64,000 nt of DNA from Clostridium hydrogenum (lineage in GTDB: Bacteria > Bacillota > Clostridia > Clostridiales > Clostridiaceae), in NCBI RefSeq assembly GCF_021432385.1, contig NZ_JAEACT010000002.1, forward strand, positions 566,016 through 630,015, in the 5' to 3' direction. Made by a program: the position numbers and the translations under genes. Positions 34,777 through 43,209 of the stretch are shown piece by piece. The notes under the pieces are model-generated. The model was given only the letters and a program-made list of their open reading frames with translations. It was not told where the DNA came from and did not search any database. The first letter of the stretch is position 1, and each line of letters begins with the position of its first letter.

Positions 34777-35530
34777 TTTTCATCCAACTTCTCATAATGA
34801 AACTATGAGGTAATAATTTTGACATTAAACGAAGTAGTTTTACATGTAGACCTAGTACAGACATATCTTTGCCCCTTGCGCTATCTTTTAATGCCTTTTT
34901 AATAACATCCTCTGGTTCATACAGTGGCTTAAAGTTTCTACACGTATCAGGATTTTTTGTATCTTTAGCTACATCAAAAAATTCTGTTCGTACATAACCT
35001 GGGCATACTGATGTTACTGAAATTCCACGGCTTTTTAATTCAAAATTAAGTGCACGACTGAAGTGAACAACAAAAGCTTTAGTAGAAGCATACATATTGA
35101 ATTCTGGAAGTGGCTGAAAAGCAGATGAAGAACCTAACATAATTATTCTATCCTTTTCCTTCATATATGGAAGACATGCATATGTCATGTGAATCAATGT
35201 TTTACAGTTTAAATCAATCATATCGTCAATTTCATTGTCAGTTAAATCTCTATATGTTCCGTATTTTCCAAAACCAGCAGAGTTAACTAATATTTTTACT
35301 TCTGGTTTTTCTTCTTCAAGCAATTGTTTAATAGTTTGTATGCTATCCTTTTTTAATAAATCTAAAGCTACTGGACGTACTTTAGGTGATATTTCTTGTT
35401 TTATTTTTTCTAAGCGTTCTGCTCTTCTAGCAATAATCCATATTTGATCCAATACCTCAAAAGAAGCTATTTGTTTTACAAATTCTTTTCCAATTCCTGA
35501 AGAAGCACCTGTTATGATTGCTATTTTCAT
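34769..35530 (-). CDS. Short-chain dehydrogenase/reductase
   Basis: A 253-residue NAD(P)-dependent SDR with TGASSGIG near residue 8, NSAGFG near 86, the catalytic Ser of LGSSSAF near 133 and YASTKAF (Tyr and Lys) near 147. It is of the DltE/YqjQ-like classical type. The substrate is unknown. It lies 30 bases after the AraC-type gene on the same strand, so they are probably co-transcribed. Its last codons run into the R7 repeat. Confidence 0.85.
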   Translation of the reverse strand: MKIAIITGASSGIGKEFVKQIASFEVLDQIWIIARRAERLEKIKQEISPKVRPVALDLLKKDSIQTIKQLLEEEKPEVKILVNSAGFGKYGTYRDLTDNEIDDMIDLNCKTLIHMTYACLPYMKEKDRIIMLGSSSAFQPLPEFNMYASTKAFVVHFSRALNFELKSRGISVTSVCPGYVRTEFFDVAKDTKNPDTCRNFKPLYEPEDVIKKALKDSARGKDMSVLGLHVKLLRLMSKLLPHSFIMRSWMKIK

Positions 35531-35560
35531 AATTGCCCTCCTTGTATAAATTCAGATATA

Positions 35561-36397
35561 TTAATAATCCTTTTGAGAAAACATATCCATATATAATTTT
35601 TGTGGTAAACTTCCAGCTATTTTTTTGTAGCTTTTATTCATGTGAGATTGATCATAGTATCCAGCTTGTATGGCAAAATTGCTGAGAGATAATGTAATAT
35701 TATTATTTCGAAATTTTGAAAGTGTAGCAAATGAGTTTTGAAATTTTATAATATCACATAGTTCTTTAGGTGAAACGCCTACATGTTTGTGAAAAATTTC
35801 TCTCAAATATCTAATGGTATAGCTGGTTTCACTGGCTAATTCAGATATGGAAATATTACCACCAAAACTAATTATTTTTTTAGTAGAGTAATGAACAATT
35901 TTAGAAGAATCATAAACTTTATTTATTTTTTTTAAAATGTAATTTGTCATAAGTGTAATCCTACCATTAAAGTTTGATGTTTCATTCATTTTATCTAAAT
36001 CATAATCAGAGTTTATCAAATCCATAAGAGGTATTTGTTTTCCAATTAATTCTGAAGTGTTTATTTTTAAAATACTTGTAATTGCCCCAGGAAAAAATCG
36101 TACACCAAAGGCACACCCTCTTACAGATATGGGAATAATAACTTTTTCTCTATAAAACCCATCTACCGTTTTTGCTACTCCATCTTCAGTGTATGTAAAT
36201 AAAAGGTCTATACATCCATCTGGTATCACACATACTTCATTGTTTGTTATAGTATTTGATTCAAATTGATAAAAATCAGAGACTATTTCAAATAATGGGT
36301 GGTTAATCGGTATCACATAATTTTGATAGTTTACTTTTTTTTCAAACCCAGGTTGATATGGTGCATAAAAATTAGATTTAAAATAACTTTTTTCCAT
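35561..36397 (-). CDS. AraC-family regulator with DUF6597-type sensor domain
   Basis: About 278 residues. The N-terminal ~150 residues form a cupin-like domain (PINHPLFEIVSDFYQFE, CVIPDGCIDLLF, FGVRFFPGA) seen in many AraC regulators of unknown ligand. The C-terminal AraC domain has ISISELASETSYTIRYLREIFHKHVGVSPKEL and FAIQAGYYDQSHMNKSYKK. An ATG six codons upstream also exists. GAAGG fits the ATG at 36397 better. Divergent from the SCP2-like/aminotransferase pair, which it may control. The 275-bp gap between them is AT-rich with no clear operator. Confidence 0.8.
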   Translation of the reverse strand: MEKSYFKSNFYAPYQPGFEKKVNYQNYVIPINHPLFEIVSDFYQFESNTITNNEVCVIPDGCIDLLFTYTEDGVAKTVDGFYREKVIIPISVRGCAFGVRFFPGAITSILKINTSELIGKQIPLMDLINSDYDLDKMNETSNFNGRITLMTNYILKKINKVYDSSKIVHYSTKKIISFGGNISISELASETSYTIRYLREIFHKHVGVSPKELCDIIKFQNSFATLSKFRNNNITLSLSNFAIQAGYYDQSHMNKSYKKIAGSLPQKLYMDMFSQKDY

Positions 36398-36672
36398 AGG
36401 ATCATTACCTTCCATAATAGAATATACGTTTTAATGTTTCTGTTAACAGTTCTGCAATAAAACAAAAGAAATTTTAAAAATATAATACATATTTTCATTA
36501 TATACATGATAATTAATAATTGTCAACAGATTAAGGTGTGCCCTTTTTTACTATACCTAATAAAACTTGTGTTATAAAATATATATATAATTAGTTGATT
36601 ATTTATCATATTAATACTAATAAAGCAATATTATTATTAATTTAGAAATCGCCTAGTAGGGAGGAATGTATT

Positions 36673-37440
36673 TTGTTAACACAAAAGGATAGTAAAGCTT
36701 TAGCCTACGTAAATTTATTCGCTATACTTGGTACTTTAGAAAACCTATGTGAATTGGCAAAAGAGGCAAAGGACTTGTTAAAGGGAAAGCCTCCTATATC
36801 AATTGGGTTTGAAGTGAAAAATGGGCCAAGTGCCACATTAACATTTGTTGATGGTTCCTGCAGTATTAAAGAAGGCTGCAGTGCATGTACTATTAAACTT
36901 CCGTTTTCATCTTGTGAAAAGTTTAATAACTTTATTGATGGGAAGGGAACGCCTATTCCAACGAAAGGATTTACAAAATTATCATTTCTTTTAAAAACCT
37001 TGGTTCCACTAACGGATACTTTAACAAAATATCTTAAGCCATCTAAAGAAAATTTAAAGGATTTAGTTTTCAGTGAAATTAGCACTAAGCTTACATTATA
37101 TACAGCAGCTGCTTCCATTGCGCAGATAGGAAATCAAGATAAGAGTGGAAAATTTAGTGCTAATCTTATTCCAGATGGGGACATTGCAATAAATGTTAAA
37201 GATGTTATGGGGATTACTGTAAGGGTAAAAGACCATCATTTAACTACAATAAAAGAAAAATGTGAAAATCCAAGGGCTATTATGGAATTTGCAAGTCTTG
37301 AACTTGCAGGGAAGCTGCTAAATGGCGAAGTAAGTGCTATGGCTTGTATATGCAACGGCAGCATTAGTATGTGTGGAATGATTAATATGATTGATAATAT
37401 GAACAGAATACTGGATCGTGTTGGCCAGTATTTAAGTTAG
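36673..37440 (+). CDS. SCP2-like (sterol-carrier-type) domain protein
   Basis: A 255-residue soluble protein. The C-terminal third (AIMEFASLELAGKLLNGEVSA near residue 200, then CICNGSISMCGMINMIDNMNRILDRVGQYL) matches the SCP2-like domain that binds hydrophobic ligands. The rest also contains beta segments typical of that fold. It is rich in cysteine. It starts at TTG after GGGAGG. It is 11 bases before the class III aminotransferase, whose ribosome site overlaps its stop, so they form one unit. The function is not established. Confidence 0.65.
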   Translation: MLTQKDSKALAYVNLFAILGTLENLCELAKEAKDLLKGKPPISIGFEVKNGPSATLTFVDGSCSIKEGCSACTIKLPFSSCEKFNNFIDGKGTPIPTKGFTKLSFLLKTLVPLTDTLTKYLKPSKENLKDLVFSEISTKLTLYTAAASIAQIGNQDKSGKFSANLIPDGDIAINVKDVMGITVRVKDHHLTTIKEKCENPRAIMEFASLELAGKLLNGEVSAMACICNGSISMCGMINMIDNMNRILDRVGQYLS

Positions 37441-37451
37441 GAGGTAAGGTT

Positions 37452-38702
37452 ATGAGTTTTCCTATTAATAAATATACAAAAAGCCAAGAAATGTTTAAAC
37501 GTGCTTTTCAGGTGATTCCATCTGGAATATATGGACATCAAGGTCCATCAGAAGGCTGTTATGTACCTCATGATGCTTTTCCGCTATTCTCATCTAAGGC
37601 CAAAGGATCTCACTTTTGGGATTTAGATGGCAATGATTATATTGATTATATGTGTGGCTATGGCCCAAATGTTCTTGGTTATTGTGACCCAGATGTTGAT
37701 GCTGCAGCACTTGAGCAATTAAAAAAAGAAAATTGTGTTACTATTCCCTCAAATATAATGGTTGATTTTGCTGAACTTTTAGTTGACACTGTCGCTTGTG
37801 CTGATTGGGCCTTTTTTGCTAAAAACGGCAATGATGTTACTTCCCTAGCTATTATGACGGCAAGGGCTGCAACTCATAGAAAAAAGATAGTATTCTTTAA
37901 AGGTTATTATCATGGTGTTTCTCCTTGGGCTCAAAAGCTTGATTATCCTGGTATTTTGGAGGAAGAAGTTTGTAATAACTTATATGTAGATTTTAACGAT
38001 TATCCAGCTTTGGAAAAGCTTTTTTCTGAATACAAAGGGGAAATTGCGGGAATAATTGGACAGCCATATATGCACGGCAATTTTGCAGATAATTTCTATC
38101 CTGACGAAGGCTACTGGCAAAAAGTCCGCAGACTATGTGATGAAAACAATGTGGTTCTAATTGTTGATGATGTTCGTGCAGGTTTTAGAATGGACCTTGC
38201 TGGTTCAGACCATTATTTTGGCTTTAAAGCAGATTTGATTTGTTTTTGCAAGGCGCTTGCCAACGGATACAATGTTTCTGCTCTTTGTGGAACTGCTTCT
38301 TTAAAAGATACAGTAAGCAGTCTATCATATACAGGAAGCTATTGGATGAGTGCGGTACCATTTGCAGCTGGTATTGCTTGCATTAATAAAATGAAGGCTT
38401 TAAACACTCCTAAACTTTTTGAGTCACTCGGAACTAAACTTACAGAGGGTTTTAAAGCAGCTGCTAAAAATAACGGCTTTAACTTAGTGGTTTCTGGGCA
38501 TCCTTCTTTATTCTATCTGAGAATTGCAGATGATGACTCTTTGATGCTTCATCAAAAATGGGTTGCAGAATGTGTAAAAAGAGGTATTTTTATAACATCT
38601 CATCACAACCATTTTATAAATGCTGCTTTAACAGAAGAGGATATCAAAAAATCAATAGATATAGCAGAAGATGCTTTTAATGCTTTACGTAAATTAAATT
38701 AA
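37452..38702 (+). CDS. Class III aminotransferase (glutamate-1-semialdehyde aminomutase-like)
   Basis: A 416-residue PLP enzyme. It has FWDLDGNDYIDYMCGYGPNVLGY near residue 54, the YYHGVSPWA segment near 155, the PLP-binding Asp in DDVRAGFR near 238 and the Schiff-base lysine in CFCKALANGY near 266. It resembles HemL and other omega-aminotransferases. The partner SCP2-like gene and the absence of hem genes argue against haem synthesis. The substrate is unknown. An R7 half-element and a terminator follow. Confidence 0.82.
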   Translation: MSFPINKYTKSQEMFKRAFQVIPSGIYGHQGPSEGCYVPHDAFPLFSSKAKGSHFWDLDGNDYIDYMCGYGPNVLGYCDPDVDAAALEQLKKENCVTIPSNIMVDFAELLVDTVACADWAFFAKNGNDVTSLAIMTARAATHRKKIVFFKGYYHGVSPWAQKLDYPGILEEEVCNNLYVDFNDYPALEKLFSEYKGEIAGIIGQPYMHGNFADNFYPDEGYWQKVRRLCDENNVVLIVDDVRAGFRMDLAGSDHYFGFKADLICFCKALANGYNVSALCGTASLKDTVSSLSYTGSYWMSAVPFAAGIACINKMKALNTPKLFESLGTKLTEGFKAAAKNNGFNLVVSGHPSLFYLRIADDDSLMLHQKWVAECVKRGIFITSHHNHFINAALTEEDIKKSIDIAEDAFNALRKLN

Positions 38703-38708
38703 TTTAAA

Positions 38709-38729
38709 GGCTATGTTTTAAATAAGTGT
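38709..38729. repeat. Repeat family R7, single arm (copy c)
   Basis: The 21 bases from GGCTATGTTTTAAATAAGTG are identical to one arm of the hairpin at 34702. The second arm is missing, and the sequence runs into the terminator hairpin at 38731. The rest of the 335-bp gap (to 39037) shows a 69-codon frame that looks non-coding. Confidence 0.75.
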
Positions 38730-38730
38730 G

Positions 38731-38776
38731 AAAAGAAACAATCTTAATCAGATAGAAGAAGGTTGTTTCTTTTTTT
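38731..38776 (+). terminator. Terminator after the class III aminotransferase
   Basis: AAAGAAACAA and TTGTTTCTTT pair around a 20-base loop, followed by a run of T. Confidence 0.75.
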
Positions 38777-39037
38777 CTTACTTAAAGGCAAATGATAAAT
38801 ATTGTAATATAAATAAAAACTTAATAATGTACCCAACAAAACTAGAGCACAAAAAAGGCCACAGTTCTCCTTCTTATTTTGTTTCAAGAAAGGTTATGAT
38901 TAAAAGTCCTGTTGATAATATTAGAATGTGTATATAATGGAGACAAAATATATAAAATTCAAAATTAATTGCCTCAGTCAACTAATTTGCGTTATAATGA
39001 TATTAATCTAAATATTATTATAGATAGGAGAGATTTC

Positions 39038-39973
39038 ATGGATGTTAAAAAAGATAAAATAATTTCAGAAGTAAGGAGTTTTAGTCGCTTCTATACAAAT
39101 ATTTTGGGACTATTAAATCAAAGCATACTTAATACAAATTATTCATTAACTGAAGTTCGTGTACTTCTTGAAATTAGTATAACAAAAGATTGCACTGCAA
39201 ATGTTTTGATTGATAAACTAGATATTGATAGGGGATATTTGAGTAGAATTATTAATCGATTTAAATGTAATGAGCTGATTACTAAACAAGCTAGTCCGAA
39301 AGATGGACGCTTAAATTTTCTTAAACTTACACAAAAAGGAAAGCAAGTATTATCAGAGCTTGAAGAAAGATCTAACAATCAGGTGTGGAAATTAGTAAGT
39401 AGTTTAACAGACGAACAAAAACAAAAGTTAGTTGAGTCTATGGAGTATATAAAAGGATCACTATCTTTTCCTGAAGAGACTTTTAAAATTAGAACGTATA
39501 AGCCTGAGGACATGGATTATATTATTAAAAAACATAGAGAACTATATGAGCATGAGTATGGATTTTCATCAATTTTTGGAGATTATGTTGAAAAATATTT
39601 ATACCAATTTAATAAATATTATGATAAGGCTAAAGAAAATATATGGATTGCAGAAATGAATTCTTCTCCTGTTGGGGTAATAGCTATAGCTAAAGTAGAC
39701 AATGCTACTGCACAGTTAAGATGGTTTCTTATTGAACCAAAAGTGAGAGGAAAAGGGTTAGGGCATAAGCTTATTAAAACGGCAATGGATTTTTGTAAAG
39801 AAAAAAAATATAACCATGTTTTTCTTTGGACAGCAGATGTACTAAAAACAGCACGTCACATATATAGTAGTTATGGTTTTAAGTTGACTGAATCAATTGA
39901 TAACACTAGCTGGGCTGATAAGTTAGTTAAGGAAGAGCGTTGGGATTTATATTTAGATCATGATAAAGAATAA
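39038..39973 (+). CDS. MarR regulator fused to GNAT acetyltransferase
   Basis: A 311-residue two-domain protein. Residues 1-145 are a MarR winged helix (LTEVRVLLEISITKDCTANVLIDKLDIDRGYLSRIINRF, then SPKDGRLNFLKLTQKG). Residues 150-311 are a GNAT domain (RWFLIEPKVRGKGLGHKLI near 233, IYSSYGFKLTE at the end). MarR-GNAT fusions are widespread and mostly uncharacterised; some acetylate small molecules. ATG at 39038 follows AGGAGA. The longer frame has no ribosome site. It is followed 54 bases later by a methyltransferase gene. Confidence 0.85.
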   Translation: MDVKKDKIISEVRSFSRFYTNILGLLNQSILNTNYSLTEVRVLLEISITKDCTANVLIDKLDIDRGYLSRIINRFKCNELITKQASPKDGRLNFLKLTQKGKQVLSELEERSNNQVWKLVSSLTDEQKQKLVESMEYIKGSLSFPEETFKIRTYKPEDMDYIIKKHRELYEHEYGFSSIFGDYVEKYLYQFNKYYDKAKENIWIAEMNSSPVGVIAIAKVDNATAQLRWFLIEPKVRGKGLGHKLIKTAMDFCKEKKYNHVFLWTADVLKTARHIYSSYGFKLTESIDNTSWADKLVKEERWDLYLDHDKE

Positions 39974-40027
39974 TATTAAAGCTGAATACGACAAGATGAG
40001 ATTATATATAAATAGGAAGGTGATAAA

Positions 40028-40657
40028 GTGAGTAATCCTTGGGAAAAAGTTTCAATTCAAGATTATGAGAATCATATGAAATTACCATCAGTATATCAGT
40101 TGCAGAAATTAAGTGAAATTATGAAATCACAAATATATAAATATAGAATTTCAACGATTGCCATTTTAGGAATAGCAGGTGGAAATGGTTTAGAGCATAT
40201 AGATAAATCACGAATTAAGACAGTATATGGCATTGATATAAATAAAGATTATTTAGATACATGTAAAGAAAAGTACAGAAATTTAACAGATTGTCTTGTG
40301 CTTAAAAAATTAGATTTATCTAATATATCAAATGATTTACCTGTAGCAGATATTGTAATTGCAAATTTATTCATTGAATATATTGGTATTGATATGTTTA
40401 TAAAACAAATATCAAAAAACCTTCCGCAATATGTATCTTGTGTAATCCAAAAAAATGATAATAATAATTTTGTGTCAGATTCACCTTATATCAAAGTTTT
40501 TGATGAAGTTTCATTATTACATGAAGATATAGAAAAAGATTCACTCGTAAAAGCTATGAGTAAAATTGGGTATAGTTTGACCTTTTCAGATGAAGATTTA
40601 TTACCAAATATGAAAAGGTTCATAAGATTAGATTTTGTAAATAAAGTAAATCAATAA
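40028..40657 (+). CDS. Class I SAM-dependent methyltransferase
   Basis: A 209-residue Rossmann-fold methyltransferase. The SAM motif is AILGIAGGNGLEH near residue 46. The acidic ribose-binding end is VYGIDINKDYL near 66, and VADIVIANLFIEYIG near 118 is motif IV. No extra substrate domain is visible, so the acceptor cannot be inferred. GTG start after AGGAAGGTGA. It is probably co-transcribed with the MarR-GNAT gene and may modify the same compound or act beside it. Confidence 0.8.
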   Translation: MSNPWEKVSIQDYENHMKLPSVYQLQKLSEIMKSQIYKYRISTIAILGIAGGNGLEHIDKSRIKTVYGIDINKDYLDTCKEKYRNLTDCLVLKKLDLSNISNDLPVADIVIANLFIEYIGIDMFIKQISKNLPQYVSCVIQKNDNNNFVSDSPYIKVFDEVSLLHEDIEKDSLVKAMSKIGYSLTFSDEDLLPNMKRFIRLDFVNKVNQ

Positions 40658-40747
40658 CTAATATTTAACAAAAACCTCCTAGTATTTATTTGTAATTTAT
40701 GGTATCATTCACCTAAACATTAAGCATATACATTAGGGGTGAATTTA

Positions 40748-41365
40748 GTGAAAAAGCATATATTATTGGCAGGCATTTGTGGAATAGCTCTAATTATCAA
40801 TGGATGTACAAATAATAGTTCTAATATTTCTACTAAAACAAATGTAGTTAGAAAAACTTCCAATTACAAAGTTGCTGCTACCAAAGATACTAAAGCCTTA
40901 GACGTATCATATAAAGAAGGCAATAACTTAATAAAACCATACCTAGAAGATGCTAGAGACCTTCAAAAATCCATTAGAAACGGCAGTGTAATAATGATTT
41001 CTAAAAAATCTAATGGCGATTTTGAAGTGTATAATACTGCATCACTTGATAACTTCATTAACTGCTTCAATAGCGGTAAGCAAAGTTATGTTAGAGTAAT
41101 CAAGGGAATATCAGACAACAATGGTTCGCTTTTAGTCAATAAACTTGAAGAATATGAAACTGATGGTAAAGTAATTAAAGATACCGCTTATGATACCTAC
41201 TCTAATAAAGATAAATTTATACCAGCAAAACCAATTTATCTATATAAAATGCTAAAAATGTGCTCAGGTAATTCCATTAGATATAGCACTCTTCAAAGCA
41301 AAGACACTCCAAAAGATATGGATGGAACTGTAATTAGCTTTCTTAAAAGTAGTATAAAAAATTGA
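40748..41365 (+). CDS. Putative lipoprotein, DUF4362-like
   Basis: A 205-residue exported protein with a lipobox (ALIINGC near residue 19) and a Ser/Asn/Thr-rich linker. The mature part includes NGSVIMISKKSNGDFEVYNTASLDNFINCF and a YVRVIKGISDNNGSLLVNKLEEYETDGKVI segment, a pattern of small extracytoplasmic proteins in Bacilli and Clostridia. The family assignment is tentative. The longest frame starts at a GTG within AGGGGTGA; GTG at 40748 is preferred. Anchored to the outer face of the membrane. Confidence 0.65.
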   Translation: MKKHILLAGICGIALIINGCTNNSSNISTKTNVVRKTSNYKVAATKDTKALDVSYKEGNNLIKPYLEDARDLQKSIRNGSVIMISKKSNGDFEVYNTASLDNFINCFNSGKQSYVRVIKGISDNNGSLLVNKLEEYETDGKVIKDTAYDTYSNKDKFIPAKPIYLYKMLKMCSGNSIRYSTLQSKDTPKDMDGTVISFLKSSIKN

Positions 41366-41483
41366 TAAGCTCAAATAACTGTATCGCTTAATATAACTCA
41401 GCCCACTGTAATTGTGAATTAAGTGTGCTGTAGGATGATTTAAATAAAATTTGGGCTATGTTTAACAACAATGTTGAAATTAC

Positions 41484-41509
41484 AAAGGCAACCAATTAAG
41501 ATTGCCTTT
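41484..41509 (-). terminator. Hairpin downstream of the GNAT gene
   Basis: AAAGGCAA and TTGCCTTT form a perfect eight-base stem inside the GNAT-carrying unit, 55 bases after the GNAT stop on the minus strand. Confidence 0.5.
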
Positions 41510-41563
41510 AGTTCGTTAAAAATGAATATTGTTAGGTAAATCTAATACAAATTACTCTCATTC

Positions 41564-42022
41564 TTACCAATTATCTATTATTGTATTGGTACGTTTAAAT
41601 CCATTGTTTATATATAGATTTATAGCTTCTTTATTTAAATCTGCAACATATAAAGTAATATCATTGATTCCTTTCTCTTGCAAACAACTAATAGCAAAAG
41701 ATAAAAGTCTCTTTCCATATCCCTTATTCTGATATTTTTTATTTACAAACAAATGGTCTATTATATTATCATATATTTCAACAGAGCCTATCATTTCCTC
41801 TCCAATAAATATGATAAAAACATTGTATTTCTTTTTTATCATTTCCTCACGTGTGTAAAATGCATGTGGGTCTTGGCTTGTTGCTATACTCAATTCACGA
41901 AAACAATCGCAACAAATGCTTCGATAATCATTGTAATAATCATCGCAATAATTAACCACATCTATATCCGAATTAACTTCTCCACCATAGTATTTCATTT
42001 CATGTACAATAACTTCAGCCAT
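41564..42022 (-). CDS. GNAT family N-acetyltransferase (in candidate mobile unit)
   Basis: A 152-residue single-domain GNAT with IDHLFVNKKYQNKGYGKRLL near residue 93 (acetyl-CoA loop) and LNKEAINLYINNGFKRT near 130. An N-terminal extension has cysteines (YRSICCDCFRE). GGGGGGAGGT precedes the ATG. It is the only gene within the inverted-repeat-bounded unit 41453-42155, so it may be mobile cargo. The substrate is unknown; an antibiotic or peptide target is possible but not shown. Confidence 0.8.
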   Translation of the reverse strand: MAEVIVHEMKYYGGEVNSDIDVVNYCDDYYNDYRSICCDCFRELSIATSQDPHAFYTREEMIKKKYNVFIIFIGEEMIGSVEIYDNIIDHLFVNKKYQNKGYGKRLLSFAISCLQEKGINDITLYVADLNKEAINLYINNGFKRTNTIIDNW

Positions 42023-42177
42023 CTTTTACCTCCCCCCAAATATATAGCTAATTCACAATAAATTGCCATTGTAAACAAGCCTAATTATACATTATATGGG
42101 TGTCATTAACAATTAGGATGTATCTTATTTTCAACACTATTCATTAACAAAGCCCAAATTAATATCCTGCAATACAC

Positions 42178-42624
42178 TTAATTCGTAATAATTTTAAGAT
42201 ATTTACGCAAAGTGGCCTCATTTTCTTTTAGAACACCAAAAAAATCTTCATCAATTTTTTCAATAATAGGAAGGGAAAGTCTTACTATTTCTTGCCCCTT
42301 CGATAAAAGTATAACAGAATTTGCCCTGCTATCTTCAGGATTGACAGCTCGCTTTATAAATTCTTTTTTTTCTAACCCTTTAATAATTTGTGATACTGAC
42401 ATAACATCCATATCTGCCATCTTAGCTATACTTACCTGTGTTATATTCTCATTGGATTGGCTAAGAAAATTTAATGTAGTAAGCACAACAAATTGAGGGT
42501 GCGTAATTCCTAATTTACGAAGTTCTTGATTAATAATTGAGTGCCACTTATTATATACACGTATAAAAAGAAGACCAGTGGATGATTCTGCATCATCTTT
42601 AAAGCGATCTGATGGAAATTCCAA
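42178..42624 (-). CDS. MarR-family regulator
   Basis: A 148-residue winged-helix regulator. The MarR core reads ITHPQFVVLTTLNFL, VSIAKMADMDVMSVSQIIKGLEKKEFIKR, then NPEDSRANSVILLSKGQE. It starts at TTG 42624, 12 bases after AGGAGG, immediately beyond the stop of the SRPBCC gene. A longer TTG frame touches the ribosome site itself. Co-transcribed with and probably regulating the SRPBCC gene. Its 3' end reaches the R2 right end. Confidence 0.82.
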   Translation of the reverse strand: MEFPSDRFKDDAESSTGLLFIRVYNKWHSIINQELRKLGITHPQFVVLTTLNFLSQSNENITQVSIAKMADMDVMSVSQIIKGLEKKEFIKRAVNPEDSRANSVILLSKGQEIVRLSLPIIEKIDEDFFGVLKENEATLRKYLKIITN

Positions 42625-42625
42625 T

Positions 42626-43039
42626 TTATATCTCAACCTCCTTTTTAATTTTCATAACTGAACTTGGAACATCAGAAAATACACCACTAAGGAAATTCAA
42701 ATCTTCCTCTGAAGGATTTTCTTTATCTAGTGTTACAGAATGTTGAATAAATGTTTCCCCACCTTCTTGTAAAATATCATGTCCAAATATTAGGCTCCCC
42801 ATTCCAGGCACATCCGTTCTATCCCAATAGGCAGCGTTATTAACAATATTAATTAGTGTAAAATCCATCTCTGGCATACCTTTTAATTTCATTGTTCCAG
42901 TAGTTCCTGTTTCCACCTCTCCATTAAATTTGATACTTTCTAAATCCTCCTCCCAAACTTTTCTCTTCGTAGGATCAGCATAATATGACCAAATAACTTC
43001 TTTAGGTGCATCCACCTTTACTTTAAACTGTAATTTCAT
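42626..43039 (-). CDS. SRPBCC (START/Bet v1-like) domain protein
   Basis: A 137-residue protein of the SRPBCC helix-grip fold. It opens with KLQFKVKVDAPKEVIWSYYADPTKRKVWEEDLESI, the typical start of polyketide-cyclase/AHSA1-like members, and ends with the long amphipathic helix. These proteins bind hydrophobic ligands. AAAGGAGAA precedes the ATG. First gene of a two-gene unit with marR. Ligand unknown. Confidence 0.8.
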   Translation of the reverse strand: MKLQFKVKVDAPKEVIWSYYADPTKRKVWEEDLESIKFNGEVETGTTGTMKLKGMPEMDFTLINIVNNAAYWDRTDVPGMGSLIFGHDILQEGGETFIQHSVTLDKENPSEEDLNFLSGVFSDVPSSVMKIKKEVEI

Positions 43040-43209
43040 TTTTCATTCTCCTTTACATAAATAATTATAGTAAATGTTTATATTATAAATGTACTTATTA
43101 TAAGCATATTTATAATATAGATTTTATTTTTTGTCAAGGAGGTATGAAAGTTAATTAAGGCATATAAGAAAATAATAAGTGCAAATCAAGATATAGTTTT
43201 ACTTGTTAT

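Larger units (their letters stand above)
41453..42155. mobile_element. Candidate non-autonomous element carrying a GNAT gene
   Basis: Left end GGGCTATGTTTAACAACAAT-GTTGAAATTA and right end (reverse complement) GGGCTTTGTTAATGAATAGT-GTTGAAAATA are imperfect ~30-bp inverted repeats. They resemble the R7 arm GGCTATGTTTTAAATAAGTG-TTGA. AAATTT on the left and AAATT on the right flank the unit. Inside are a hairpin (41484-41509) and one acetyltransferase gene. No transposase is present. Confidence 0.5.
41408..42187. repeat. R2 palindrome interrupted by a GNAT-carrying unit
   Basis: The outer left end of R2 (GTGAATTAAGTGTGCTGTAG, 41413 onward, to 41452) and the outer right end (ATATCCTGCAATACACTTAA, to 42187) are both present. 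The R2 centre is missing. In its place is the 703-bp unit 41453-42155 with R7-like inverted ends and one GNAT gene. Confidence 0.7.

Noticed and set aside
36705..37118. 137-codon minus-strand frame opposite the SCP2-like gene
   Set aside because: No ribosome site; it mirrors the plus-strand gene, which has start, ribosome site and operon context.
37452..38702. Assignment of the class III aminotransferase as hemL
   Set aside because: Family motifs are shared, but no haem genes are adjacent and the partner is an SCP2-like gene; substrate left open.
38728..38937. 69-codon frame after the class III aminotransferase
   Set aside because: It starts within an R7 arm and spans the terminator hairpin; no ribosome site and no recognisable protein.
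41453..42155. Calling the GNAT unit a complete insertion sequence
   Set aside because: No transposase frame lies between the inverted ends; only a non-autonomous element can be proposed.
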